Shown: positions 1 through 13,416 of the stretch, piece by piece | Position numbering within the stretch: position 1 is the stretch's first letter | How the letters are laid out: the number at the start of each line of letters is the position of its first letter | Source: Lepraria neglecta | Lineage: Eukaryota > Ascomycota > Lecanoromycetes > Lecanorales > Stereocaulaceae | Reading direction: 5' to 3' | Length of the DNA stretch: 64,000 nt | NCBI GenBank assembly: GCA_033220425.1 | Contig: CM065650.1 | Span: 4,340,001-4,404,000, forward strand | The notes under the pieces: generated by a model | Database searches by the model: none | What the model was told of the DNA's origin: nothing | Seen by the model: the letters and a program-made list of their open reading frames with translations, nothing else | Made by a program: the position numbers and the translations under genes

Positions 1-2209
1 TGGAAAAGAGATCTGTACTCCCTCCCCCCGACTCGACAGGGTCCCCCTGATAATGGACTCCCCGTTGCACCAGTTGCGGATGCTGAGGCGGTGGCCGAGA
101 GAGCAGACCTTGCACGAGAACTTACCATCGAAGATCCCATATTCAATGAACAATGGCATTTGTTTAATACGATGCAACTTGGTCATGATATAAATGTCAC
201 AGGCGTATGGAAGCAGGGCATCACAGGCGAAGGGGCTACAGCAGTAATGGTCGACGATGGTATTGATATGTATAGTGATGACCTGAAAGACAATTATTTT
301 GCGGCGGGGTCGTATGATTTCAACGATGACAACCCCGAGCCAAAACCAAGGCTCGGTGATGACAGACACGGTACGAGATGCGCTGGAGAAATCGCCGCAG
401 TAAAAAATGGTGTTTGCGGTGTTGGCGTTGCATATAATGCTAAGATTGGGGGCCTCCGAATCCTATCGAAAATCATCACCGACGAAGACGAAGCGACGGC
501 GATGAACTACAAATTCCAAGATAATCAGATCTATTCCTGCTCCTGGGGTCCTCCAGATGACGGACAATCGATGGACGCTCCTGGTCTTTTGATTAGGAAA
601 GCTATGGTCACCGCTGTCCAACAAGGGCGACAAGGCAGAGGGAATATTTACGTCTTCGCAGCTGGGAATGGTCGCGGCTCTGGCGACAACTGCAACTTTG
701 ACGGCTATACCAACAGTATCTACACCATAACGGTGGGCGGTATTGACAGGAAAGGCAAACAGACGTATTACTCGGAGCACTGCGCGGCTCAGCTGGTGGT
801 GACCTACAGTAGTGGCAGTGGAGACGCTATACATACTACCGACGTTGGTGTTAACCAGTGCTACTCGAACCATGGAGGGACATCTGCTGCCGCACCATTG
901 GGTGCTGGCATTTTCGCCCTAGCGTTCTCAGCTCGGCCAGAGCTCACATGGCGCGATTTACAGCACATCCTTGTCCTGACAGGAGTTCCAATCAACGAAG
1001 ACGAAGACTGGGATACGACATACATTGGCAGGAAGTTCAGCCATGCCTACGGATACGGCAAGCTAGACGCATACACTATCGTTGAAAAGGCCAAGACCAT
1101 TGACTTACTGAAACCACAAGCATGGTACAACTCGCCCTGGCTGCATATCAACCACTCCATACCTCAAGGTACAGACGGTCTATTGAGTTCCTTCGAAGTT
1201 ACCAAAGACCACCTGAAATTAGCGAACTTTGAAACAGTCGAACACGTCACAGTGACCATGAACGTCCAGCATACCCGCCGAGGCGATCTCAGCGTCGAAC
1301 TTCGAAGCCCAACTGGCCTCGTCAGCCATCTAAGCGTTACACGGCGTTTGGACGAAGCAAATGCAGGATATGTGGACTGGACCTTCATGTCTGTCGCTCA
1401 CTGGTAAGAGGTGCCCTTTGTGCTCACAATCCCAGCGGCTTACTAATGCTCCTCCCAGGGGTGAATCAGGCATCGGCAAATGGAGCGTCGTGGTAAAAGA
1501 CACCAATCTGAACGAACATAACGGAACTTTCACAGACTGGAAACTAACCCTCTGGGGCGAATGCATCGATGCCGCCAACCAACCTCTCCTTCCCATGCCC
1601 ACGGAGCACGACGACGACGATCACACTGTCATCTCCACCTCTCCAACTTTCGTCAGCGTAAAACCTGGCCCGTCAGAAACCGCAACCGACTTCCCCGCCA
1701 ACCCAACAGATCATCAACACCGCCCCGTCAATGCTAAACCCACTGCGCCAGGGGCAACATCTACAGCATCCTCTACCGCGTTACCTGATGCTCCACCAGA
1801 TGAGGATGAGACTAACACGCATTTCCTCCCACACTACTTCCCCACCTTCGGCGTCAGCAAACGCACCCAGATATGGATCTACGGCGCCCTCGCCATCATC
1901 GTCCTTTTCTGCGCGGGGTTGGGTACATACTTCTTCATCCAGCGTCGCAAGCGCAGGAGAAGTGAAAGAGAAGACTATGAGTTTGAGATGCTGGATGACG
2001 AAGATGCTATGTTGAATGGTAATGGGGCGGCAGGTGGAAAGAGGAAGGGCAGGAGGGCAGGAGAACTATATGACGCCTTTGCGGGGGAGAGCGACGAGGA
2101 GCAGCTGCTTAGTGAGAGTGAGAAGGATGAGGAAGAGTATAGGGATGATGGACCAGCTTCAGCAGAGGCTGGGAGAGGTAGGAGCCAATCTAGACAGGGC
2201 GAAAAGTAA
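1..2209 (+). CDS. KEX2: Kexin, subtilisin-like proprotein convertase (5' partial)
   Basis: Golgi serine endoprotease that cleaves secretory precursors after Lys-Arg or Arg-Arg. The frame is open from base 1, so the signal peptide and most of the propeptide lie outside the window. The first visible residues are W-K-R, which fits the autoprocessing site. The catalytic triad is visible: Asp in VDDG (codon 253-255), His in DRHGTRC (367-369) and Ser in GGTSAAAP (883-885), with the oxyanion Asn in AAGNG (667-669). A P-domain follows, interrupted by one intron at 1404-1458; splicing restores the conserved SVAHWGESG. Next come a Ser/Thr/Pro-rich stalk, one membrane segment (about 1870-1940) and an acidic cytosolic tail with YEFEML, matching the Tyr-based TGN-retrieval signal of yeast Kex2. 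The stop is TAA at 2207-2209. Product certain; boundaries good except the missing 5' end. Confidence 0.95.
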
Positions 2210-2404
2210 ATGGTGTCTTTTTGGTTAGTATCACCCGCAGGCATCCTAACGTGGTCATGATTTTGGTGGGCGGTGGAGTCTCAAAATTCATACTACCTTT
2301 CTCAGATACTTGCTCTATTCTGTTGCAATTTTTCTCGTGTCCTCGATCGCGTTTGCTCAAAACGAAGCTTGCAAGAGAGGCGCTGCTAGAGGCAATCGGT
2401 CCAA

Positions 2405-2547
2405 GCAATTCGCTTCACTGCCCGTTCCTCAACTGTCGCCGGCTTTGTCATACTAATGCATCTGCCGGGTAAGGGCAATTCGCTTCACTGCCCGTTCCTC
2501 AACTGTCGCTGGCTTTGTCATACTAATGCATCTGCCGGGTAAGGGCA
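2405..2547. repeat. Tandem duplication, 70-bp unit, two copies
   Basis: Two head-to-tail copies of a 70-bp unit start at 2405 and 2475 and differ by a single C/T change; the first three bases of a third copy follow. The array lies in the KEX2 3' flank, before the quinone reductase promoter. Near identity implies a recent duplication. No function is visible. Confidence 0.9.
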
Positions 2548-2740
2548 GTGCTCCTTTGGATTTGTGGTGCTTTGGTCATGATTATAAACGCTTGCCAATA
2601 ATGCGCAGGATTTGGCGAGCTTGCGGGGCAGGTTCTGGCGAGTGCGGAGGTACTTATGAGTTCACCCCTCCTCGCTTTCATCCCAACATCTGTTCCCTTT
2701 TCATCTCCATCGCTTCTACAACTCCGATTTCCTTCAGCGA

Positions 2741-2763
2741 ATATATAACACGTATATATATAC
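2741..2763 (+). promoter_or_regulatory. TATA-like AT-rich element
   Basis: An alternating TA tract, atatataaca followed by cgtatatatata, lies 28-50 bp upstream of the quinone reductase ATG at 2791. It is a plausible core promoter or transcription-start region. Assignment is by position only. Confidence 0.4.
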
Positions 2764-2790
2764 TAGCTTCAAGTCAATTGACCAGCAATC

Positions 2791-3659
2791 ATGGCTCCCA
2801 AGATCGCAATCGTCTTTGTAAGTGCCCAAGTACCCCGCCAGCCTCCGCTCCCGCCGAAGATTTGGAGCTGCACATCTACTTCTAGAGCTTTTGCTGACTC
2901 TATGATCATAGTACTCGATGTATGGGCACATCAAAAAGCTCGCCGAGGCCGAAAAGAAGGGTATTGAAGAAGCTGGAGGCAAGGCAGATCTCTACCAGTG
3001 AGTCCACCTCCAATCCTACGTTCAAAAATAACCGCCACCCACCCCACTCCCCTACCCTTCCTCAAACCAATGCTGAACAAATGACTTCCACCAGAGTCAA
3101 GGAAACCCTCTCCTCTGAAGTCCTCGGAAAGATGCACGCACCGGGCCAAGATGAAAGCATTCCCTTTATCACGCCTGATAAGCTCGAGAAGTATGATGCT
3201 TTCCTCCTCGGCATTCCCACGCGTTACGGCAACTTCCCTGCGCAGTGGAAAACTTTCTGGGACCAGACGGGCAAGCAGTGGTCTACTGGTGGTTTCTGGG
3301 GCAAATATGGAGGCTTGTTTGTGAGCACTGCCTCGCAAGGAGGTGGTCAGGAAAGCACTTGCCTTGCTACGATGAGCACATTTGCGCATCACGGTATTAT
3401 CTACGTACCATTGGGATACCACACTGCCTTCGGGACGATGACAATTTTGACCGAGGCGAGGGGTGGAAGCCCATGGGGTGCTGGTACATTCGCGGTAGGT
3501 TTACACTGCTGCTTGTCAGGCCGAGAACTCCTACTGATACTTTGTTTCATTCCGCAGGGCAACAACGGCCAACGCATGCCTTCCAAATTGGAACTCGAAC
3601 TTGCTACCACTCACGGCCAATCCTTCTACAAGGCGGTGTCGAAAGTCAACTTCGCTTGA
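2791..3659 (+). CDS. NAD(P)H:quinone oxidoreductase, WrbA/Pst2 family flavodoxin-like
   Basis: FMN-dependent two-electron quinone reductase of the WrbA / Pst2-Rfs1-Ycp4 / allergen Alt a 7 family, protecting against quinone and oxidative stress. Four exons: 2791-2817 (only 27 nt), 2912-2997, 3095-3494 and 3558-3659, with phases 0, 2 and 0. The 204-residue product begins MAPKIAIVFYSMYGHI, the flavodoxin FMN-phosphate loop. It continues with GIPTRYGNFPAQWKTFWD and GGGQESTCLATMSTFAHHGI, both family hallmarks, and ends in SKVNFA. Length matches the family. The TGA stop at 3657-3659 is followed by CTA, and the same frame stays open for 85 more codons (separate entry). Relatives in yeast are found at plasma-membrane microdomains, which fits a lipid-anchored longer form. 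Identity is very secure. Confidence 0.93.
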
Positions 3660-3917
3660 CTAGATGGCGGAACTGAGACTGCCGCTGCAACGAACACAGA
3701 GCCCGCAGCGGCAGCTACAACAACAACAACAAAAACTGGGCCATCAACGACAACTGGTACGAGTGCTACGACGAGTAATGGTGCGGGAGCAGCGACTGCT
3801 GGGGTAAATGATACGAGTCAAGCTAATAAAACGGAAGGCGTACCCGCTGCGACACCTACTACTGGCGATGAAAAGAGCGGTCCCTGCGGTTTACCTCGCA
3901 GCTGCGTTATACTGTAA
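3657..3917 (+). other. Predicted stop-readthrough extension ending in a CaaX box
   Basis: After the quinone reductase TGA (3657-3659) the next codon is CTA, giving UGA-CUA, the efficient readthrough context known from fungi and animals. The frame then continues without a stop for 85 codons to TAA at 3915-3917. The extension is Ala/Thr-rich and low in complexity, and ends GPCGLPRSCVIL. CVIL is a CaaX box; Leu in the last position favours geranylgeranylation, and the Cys eight residues upstream could be palmitoylated. The coding frame, the absence of stops and a functional C-terminal signal argue that this is translated. A recent nonsense mutation in a longer gene is the main alternative. Confidence 0.75.
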
Positions 3918-4205
3918 ATATATATAATCGAGATATTTCATTCAAGCAGACCTACCAATAGCTAGTCGTCTTAGCTGACGCAAATTTTCCTATAATCCCT
4001 AATCTTCGATAGATGATGAACCTCTCAAGAATTAATTGTACTTCATAGATACTATTTAATTCAAAATAAGTAAAAGACCAGGGTTTCTATACACCAGGCG
4101 CTCAGAGCTGGTATATAATACGACCGAGCACACCAACAAGATCTCAAAACGCAGTGACCGAATCACTCGGAAAGTAAAGACGAAAATCCATGCCCTCCTG
4201 CATAC

Positions 4206-6093
4206 TCACTCCATCCATGCTAAATGCGGAAGAAGCAAGTCCCCCTCCTTCGGCGGATCCTTATACCCATGCTGCACATCTAAATGCCTCACCACCTCCT
4301 CCTCGTTCTCAAACCCCTCCTTATGCTTCCGACTGCACTCAAACGATAGAGGGCAATCATACGGCTTCACAGTCCGCTGATCCAACATCCCCACTTTCTC
4401 CCACTGTCTAAGCCTTCTTTTCCAATCGCGATGTCCCTCAACCAGATGCTTATCAAGTAGCTCCTGCGTCTCGAAACCGCGCGAGCTCGAAAGACTGCAT
4501 TCGCGTGATAGAGGACAGTCTAGTAGTCGTTTGGCGGGAGCAATTTTGGGCATTCGTATTGTTAGGGCTTGTTCGAGAGGATTGACGGGCTTTATAGTTG
4601 TATCTGTTCCTTTCGTCTCGTCTTTGGCAACGACCGGCTTAGCTTTCGGTTTGTCGGGCCAGTATTTCATTTGGCTAGCTTCTTTCCTCCTTTTCTTCTT
4701 GTATTCCCGTTTGTATCGGACTGCTTGTCTTGCGGTGTAATCGGCTGGAATATCTTGGGAGATATCGGACTCTTCGCCACTACTCGTGACTCCTGATTCT
4801 TCTGCCATTGAGTTGCTGTTGGGTAACGAGGTATCGGAGGCGTCTAGAAAATCCCATTCAATTCCAGCTAGCCATGGATAAAAGTCTTTCCGGGGTTGTT
4901 GTACTACCTCTTTTTTGTGAGATGGCGGGTACTTCGGCCCATAATTCTTCACCATTGTTGGCTCCTTTACAGGCTGTCCTTGCAATGGGATAGATAATGG
5001 TCGAGACATCAGGCTTAGCTCCGGTTCAACAGAGTTCAGCCAAGCAGTCTTTAGTGCTGCCTCAGCTGTCAAGCGGCAACTCGGTCGAGGTTCTAACAGC
5101 CGCAGAAGAAACTCAACAGCACCCCTCCCAAGCCCATTCGCCTTCAAAAGATCCTCTGGGAATGGATTCTCGCCCCAGCAATATTTTTTCAAAGGTTTCA
5201 GGTTTTCCCTAGATGGAAACGGCACCTGCTGCGTAAGCAGCTTAAAGATAATACACCCCACAGCCCACAAATCCACCGCAATCGTATATGCCGAGCTCTC
5301 TTCGTCAATGTTATCATCTTCTACCATGTCAAAGAACTCCGGCGCCATATAGTCACGTGTACCAATCATTGTCCTCAAAGCCGTTGCACTACCTTGAATG
5401 CACTTGGAGATTCCGAAATCGCCGAGTTTGACCCGCCATGAGGGCGAATTCTGTACAACGAATATATTTGCTGGTTTGAGATCGCGGTGCGCAAAACCCT
5501 CGGCGTGCATAGTCTTTAGCCCGTGGAGTAGCTGTATACTTATTTCTCTGACATCGCGTTCGGAAAATTTCTCTTCCATGTGGCTGTCCAGGTCGCCTAA
5601 TGGAAAGTATTCCATGGCCAGGAAGACAGTATCGGTCTTGGTGTTGTCGAACCACCCTAGGAAATCAACGAAGAGCCCTTCTTCTCGATACTAGTTGGCC
5701 CAGTCAGCCTAAGAAATTATTCATCTTGACCAAGCTGTATGTGAGAGAATCTCCCAACTTCGTAATGTTTTCGCATACCTTGGCCTTCGAGAACTCAAGC
5801 ATTGCCTTCACTTCCTTTGTATAATCCACATCTACTCCTGACCACGCATCTTTGATGCGAATTGCCTTCACGGCCCTCTTCATATTTGGCTCATCATCCA
5901 TAACTTCCAGCCAGACATCGCCATAGGATCCTCTCCCCAGGCACGCCTGCCTCCGCCATCTCTTCTCAACCCTGGCTTTACTCACGCCACGACTGGTATC
6001 TGAGAAGTACTCGTAGTGCAGGACTTGGTTATCGGAGGAGTCTGGGAAGATGGCTTCGAGTTTGCAGTGGTCTAGGTCTGTAAGGATGGACAT
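4206..6093 (-). CDS. Serine/threonine protein kinase with C-terminal zinc fingers
   Basis: Two exons, 5779-6093 and 4206-5690; the 88-bp intron is phase 0. The 599-residue product has a kinase domain at about residues 45-330: glycine loop GRGSYGDVW, catalytic Lys in RAVKAI, catalytic loop HRDLKPAN, DFG in LGDFGISK, and MAPEFFD. All key residues are present, so it should be active. After the kinase come an acidic/Ser stretch, a basic segment (KREYKKKRRK) that could be a nuclear signal, and two C-terminal C2H2-like fingers. These begin DCPLSREC and DCPLSFEC and end HLVEGH and HLDVQH, giving C-x5-C and H-x4-H spacing. I do not recognise a named orthologue. Substrate unknown. Confidence 0.85.
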
Positions 6094-7050
6094 GGCTTTG
6101 CATTGCTGCTACTGGACCCGGGCCTTGTGTCGCTCAGCAAATAGATCCTAGGGACTTCCTCCCATGAATACTGCGTCGACGCCGGGCTTTTCGAGGATGG
6201 ACAAAGGTATGAGTCTCTCTCCTCCCCCAACCCTTGGTGGTTTTTATCCTGCGGACGCACGCGTGTATATTATATTTATATATCATTTGACAGAGAGAAG
6301 ACTGTCCCTATGTTCCCATACGTTAGCTAGAAATCCTTTACGTTTCATACTAACAGACAGTACCTATGTTCCTAGCTGAGCGTCTCAACGTCTCAGCTTT
6401 TACCTCTGAAGTCTGCTCTTGGGCGGATGAGCACTTTGGTACTCGAAGAACAAATGATCTTGAGCGCACCCATATGCGAAATGTACCAAAGCCATCTTCG
6501 CAAGTCAATGTCCATTCTGATGCCTTCGCCGAATGACCAGGGTCAAATCCCAGCGCTTATGCAGCCTTGCGTTGGGGGCGATCTCAGTGACCGGGGTTGA
6601 GCCAATCAAGTCAAAGCAGATTATGGCACCCAGCTTCTCAATCCTTCCAGCGAAGACGATAAACACTGTGTCTCGAGCTAGTCGCTAATTTGCTGGCATA
6701 TTTTGTTTTAATGCACTACTCCTACATACGGCCATAGACTGGAGAATGGTCGACGTCCCATCCGTGTTATAATCTTGCAATTCAGGTCAATAGGATCAAA
6801 GCTTCTACATCCCGATATTGGTGTCATCAAAGGAATCGAAATGATGTGCTAACTCAGGACGGAAAGGAAAATTCCTAAAATAGTCGTGAACACAGAACTC
6901 TTTCAGAATTATTTCCATTGGATATGCTAATTTATTCTGGTTGTTATTACTTGATCATCCTCCAAAAGTTAAGAAGCTCATGTTCTCAACGATACTGAGG
7001 AGGTATCACTACCGCTCATCAATAAACTTCCGCGTCGGTTCTCAATTACA
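6094..7050. other. Intergenic, no gene recognised
   Basis: Upstream flank of the kinase gene. An AT-rich TATA-like tract lies at about 6266-6290, suitably placed for the minus-strand kinase promoter. The rest shows only short chance frames; I see no RNA gene, repeat or conserved protein motif. Confidence 0.5.
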
Positions 7051-7665
7051 GTGTTGAAAGTGCTCATTGCATGTTTTGTTCTCCTTTTCTCACCCACCAT
7101 CTCCACTTTCACAGGTCAAGCACCAGTCGCGTCAGACTTCCCAATTTCAACACCTATCTCAGCCTCGTCCGATATACCTCTTCCTTCCGGCCTCCTCTCC
7201 GCCAACCTCGATTTATGGGCATTCTCCGAAGTGAATTGTCAAGGGGAGATTACGAAAGTCCAGGTAGCCTATGGAGCAGATACGCCAGTTTTCTCCACCT
7301 CATCCTGGATGATAAGCCGCGAACTTGGACCCAACGAGATTCTCGATTGGAGTAGCAATCATAATGCAGAGAGTTGAGGGTTTACAGGCGATCTTGTGAA
7401 ATGTTCGCTGTGGATGTGGACCGCGAACGCGACGCAAAAGCAAGCGAATACCTGTACTGGCATATTTGGTGCTGGGGGAGACTGTTTGCGTTTGTGGACA
7501 AATTGTTGGAGAAGCACCGGGTTCAAATGGACGGTGCTTCATCAAATTTGCCGGGATGCCCTTTCACCTCGATTATCAGAACTCACTGCGCAATATTCGG
7601 ACATTTGTGGTGAAGATGAAGAAGATGGCGCCCTGATACACATTACTAAAATAAACACCGCTTAA
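7051..7665 (+). pseudogene. Decayed small secreted-protein-like frame
   Basis: One reading frame runs through this stretch. It starts with a clear signal-peptide-like segment (LKVLIACFVLLFSPTIS) and ends with a Cys/Trp-rich part (NTCTGIFGAGGDCLRLWTNCW). No in-frame ATG precedes the signal sequence, and the frame is interrupted once between the two halves. A very short intron (about 36 nt) at the interruption is conceivable but below usual fungal size. I recognise no family. Most likely the remnant of a small cysteine-containing secreted protein; an upstream exon with a real start cannot be excluded. Confidence 0.35.
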
Positions 7666-11219
<3,554 letters not shown>

Positions 11220-11613
11220 GTTCAATCCATAGGGAGTTTGAGATTCGGGACATCTACATATCTAGCCCAGCAGGGAGCAGGACCCAAGGGCTTGGACATA
11301 CTTCGCCTTCATGGGTCAGATTTTCTTGTACTATACCAAAGATCACAACGTGCTCTAGTGGTAAATAGAAGCTACAGAAACTTAGTATAGCAGATAGCTT
11401 CACGGCTAGCCACCGTATCGTATCATATTCCCAGTACCCAAGCTGAACTATTCCTGCATCTTAGACGATATGACTCCAATAGAAATTTCCATAAATAACC
11501 CTCTTCAAGTGCAGATGTTGCTGAGAAGCTTTTCCTGCCGGCGCTTGGCGCGGCTCGCTTGGGAATGGCATTCTCGCAACCATCAAGATGATGTTTTGCA
11601 TGCAACATACTCT
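11220..11613. other. Intergenic between ARG5,6 and TRM82
   Basis: About 390 bp separates two genes on the same strand. The last 144 bases are open in the TRM82 frame from an ATG at 11470 but resemble no part of the family. I treat them as 5' leader. Confidence 0.4.
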
Positions 11614-13416
11614 ATGATGCAGCATCTCTATCAGTGCCTGCTTTACTGCTCTCGATCGGGCCACAACGAAGCTGGTGTCTTAGTTGCAGCATCTGGGCCT
11701 TACATTCATACATTTAGTGCTCAGCATGGCACACATCTTTCTACATGGCCATCAAATCAAGACTTTAAGCCAGCTACCCAGAAAGCGAAACGTACCGAAG
11801 CGGGTTCCGAATTGATTGAAGACCAAAGTTCGAGTCAGGAAGATTCCCACAGGCCACAAAAACGCCGAAAACCATCTCCTCCAAGAGACGACTCTGGCAG
11901 TTCTGCTGAAATTGTAGTCGATGGTGGAAATGCAAACGGCCAAAATTCAAACCTGAAGCGAGCGTCAAATCCACCAGTTACCAAACTCGCTGGTACTTCC
12001 ACTGGCCAATATGTCGTGGCAGTGACAGGCGAAGACAAATGTCTCAGGGTCTTTGAATTATCTGAGAATGTCTGTTTAAAGCCGCTTAGTGAAAGGTGAG
12101 GGTCCTATTTCAGAGACGCTCTACGATTTTGCTATTGACGAAGGGCAGAGTGATGCCCAAGCGCCCCTGTGCGGTGGTTTTAACTCCTGATGATTCGACC
12201 ATACTATGCGCCGATAAATTCGGCGATGTCTACTCGCTACCTCTCCTTGGCCAAACCTATGATTCTGCTATTGGCAATAATGACGATGCCAAAAATAGTA
12301 CCAAGAACGGAGAAGCTAACTGGCATCCGCAACATAAGTCTTTTGTCCCAGCCGCCACTTCTCTCACTGTGCATACCAAAGGGAACCTCGAAGCGCTTCG
12401 CCAGCAGCAAAAAATCACAAACCCCAAAGTAGAGAAGAAGTCCCTCAATTTTGAGCACCAGCTGCTACTTGGACATGTCTCTCTTCTGACAGACGTAGCT
12501 TGCGTATCTATCGAGCGTTTTCCGAAGAAGCCGCGGAATTACATACTCTCTTCCGATCGTGATGAGCATATCCGTATCTCTAGGGGCATACTACAAGCTC
12601 ATGCAATTGAGGGGTACTGCCTAGGCCATACTGAGTTTGTCAGCAAGCTGTGCGTCTTGCCTGCTTATCCCAATTTGTTGGTTTCTGGTGGTGGCGACGA
12701 TTATTTGCTTTTGTGGGATTGGCTGAGGGGAGAGATCCGGCAGAAAATAGACCTGAGAAGTCCTATCGAGTATTTAAGGGAAGATTACAGAGCCAACGCG
12801 GCTTCTGAAAAAGTTCCTGGCGAAGAGGAAGCGGTCGCTGTAGAGGAAAGCGCGGAGGTTAACATTGTGGTCTCGAATATTCGAACGAGACAAATTCGTG
12901 AAGGTGGGACCACCAAGAATGATTTAATAGTCACTTGTGAAGGGTAAGTCTCACGTTTCAGGGTGGTAGGGAACCGCACGACCAGCTAAGACTTTCCATA
13001 GAATACCCGCCATCTTCATTTTTAGGATGGACTTCGACGCCACCATGGGCTTCATAGGCACTGTCCCTCTCGAAGGCAACGTCGTTGATTTCACCATCAT
13101 ACATGAACAGGAGACCGTTGTCTATTCCATGGACACTATTCACGAGCCGTTTTCAACGACAGCGGTGGCAAGCGATCTTGAACAACAGACTCGTCCTTCA
13201 ATAGGAGCGACGAGCTTCGGTTCGATGTTTCCACCTCCAGAGAAGAATGTTAGGCCGCATGGGAAGCTTATCGCGAGTATGGAGCAACGTGTAAAGGATC
13301 AATCATTTGTGATGCAGGAAACACCGGGAAAAGGAAGTTCTATGAGAGAGCTGCTGTATGGTTTGGAAGGGCTTAGGAAACGTGGTGGTGACGACAATAA
13401 TGGTGGAGATGATTGA
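11614..13416 (+). CDS. TRM82: tRNA (guanine-N7)-methyltransferase non-catalytic WD-repeat subunit
   Basis: WD40 partner of the catalytic Trm8, making N7-methylguanosine at position 46 of tRNAs. Three exons: 11614-12095, 12149-12943 and 13002-13416; 563 residues. I start at ATG 11614 (MMQHLYQC), where homology-like sequence begins, rather than at the in-frame ATG 11470, which would add 48 unrelated residues; ATG 11617 is equally possible. Recognisable parts are LVAASGPYIHTF at the N-terminus, KLAGTSTGQYVVAVTGEDKCLRVFEL, LCADKFGDVYSLPL, LLGHVSLLTDV, ILSSDRDEHIRISR, EGYCLGHTEFVSKLCVLP and LVSGGGDDYLLLWDW, which are WD-repeat segments in the Trm82 order. A basic/acidic low-complexity insert (PQKRRKPSPPRDD) lies in the first blade region. 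Splices were chosen from GT-AG signals and phase agreement. Confidence 0.87.

Noticed and set aside
11470-11613. N-terminal extension of TRM82 from an upstream ATG
   Set aside because: The 48 residues resemble no part of the family; similarity begins exactly at the downstream ATG pair.
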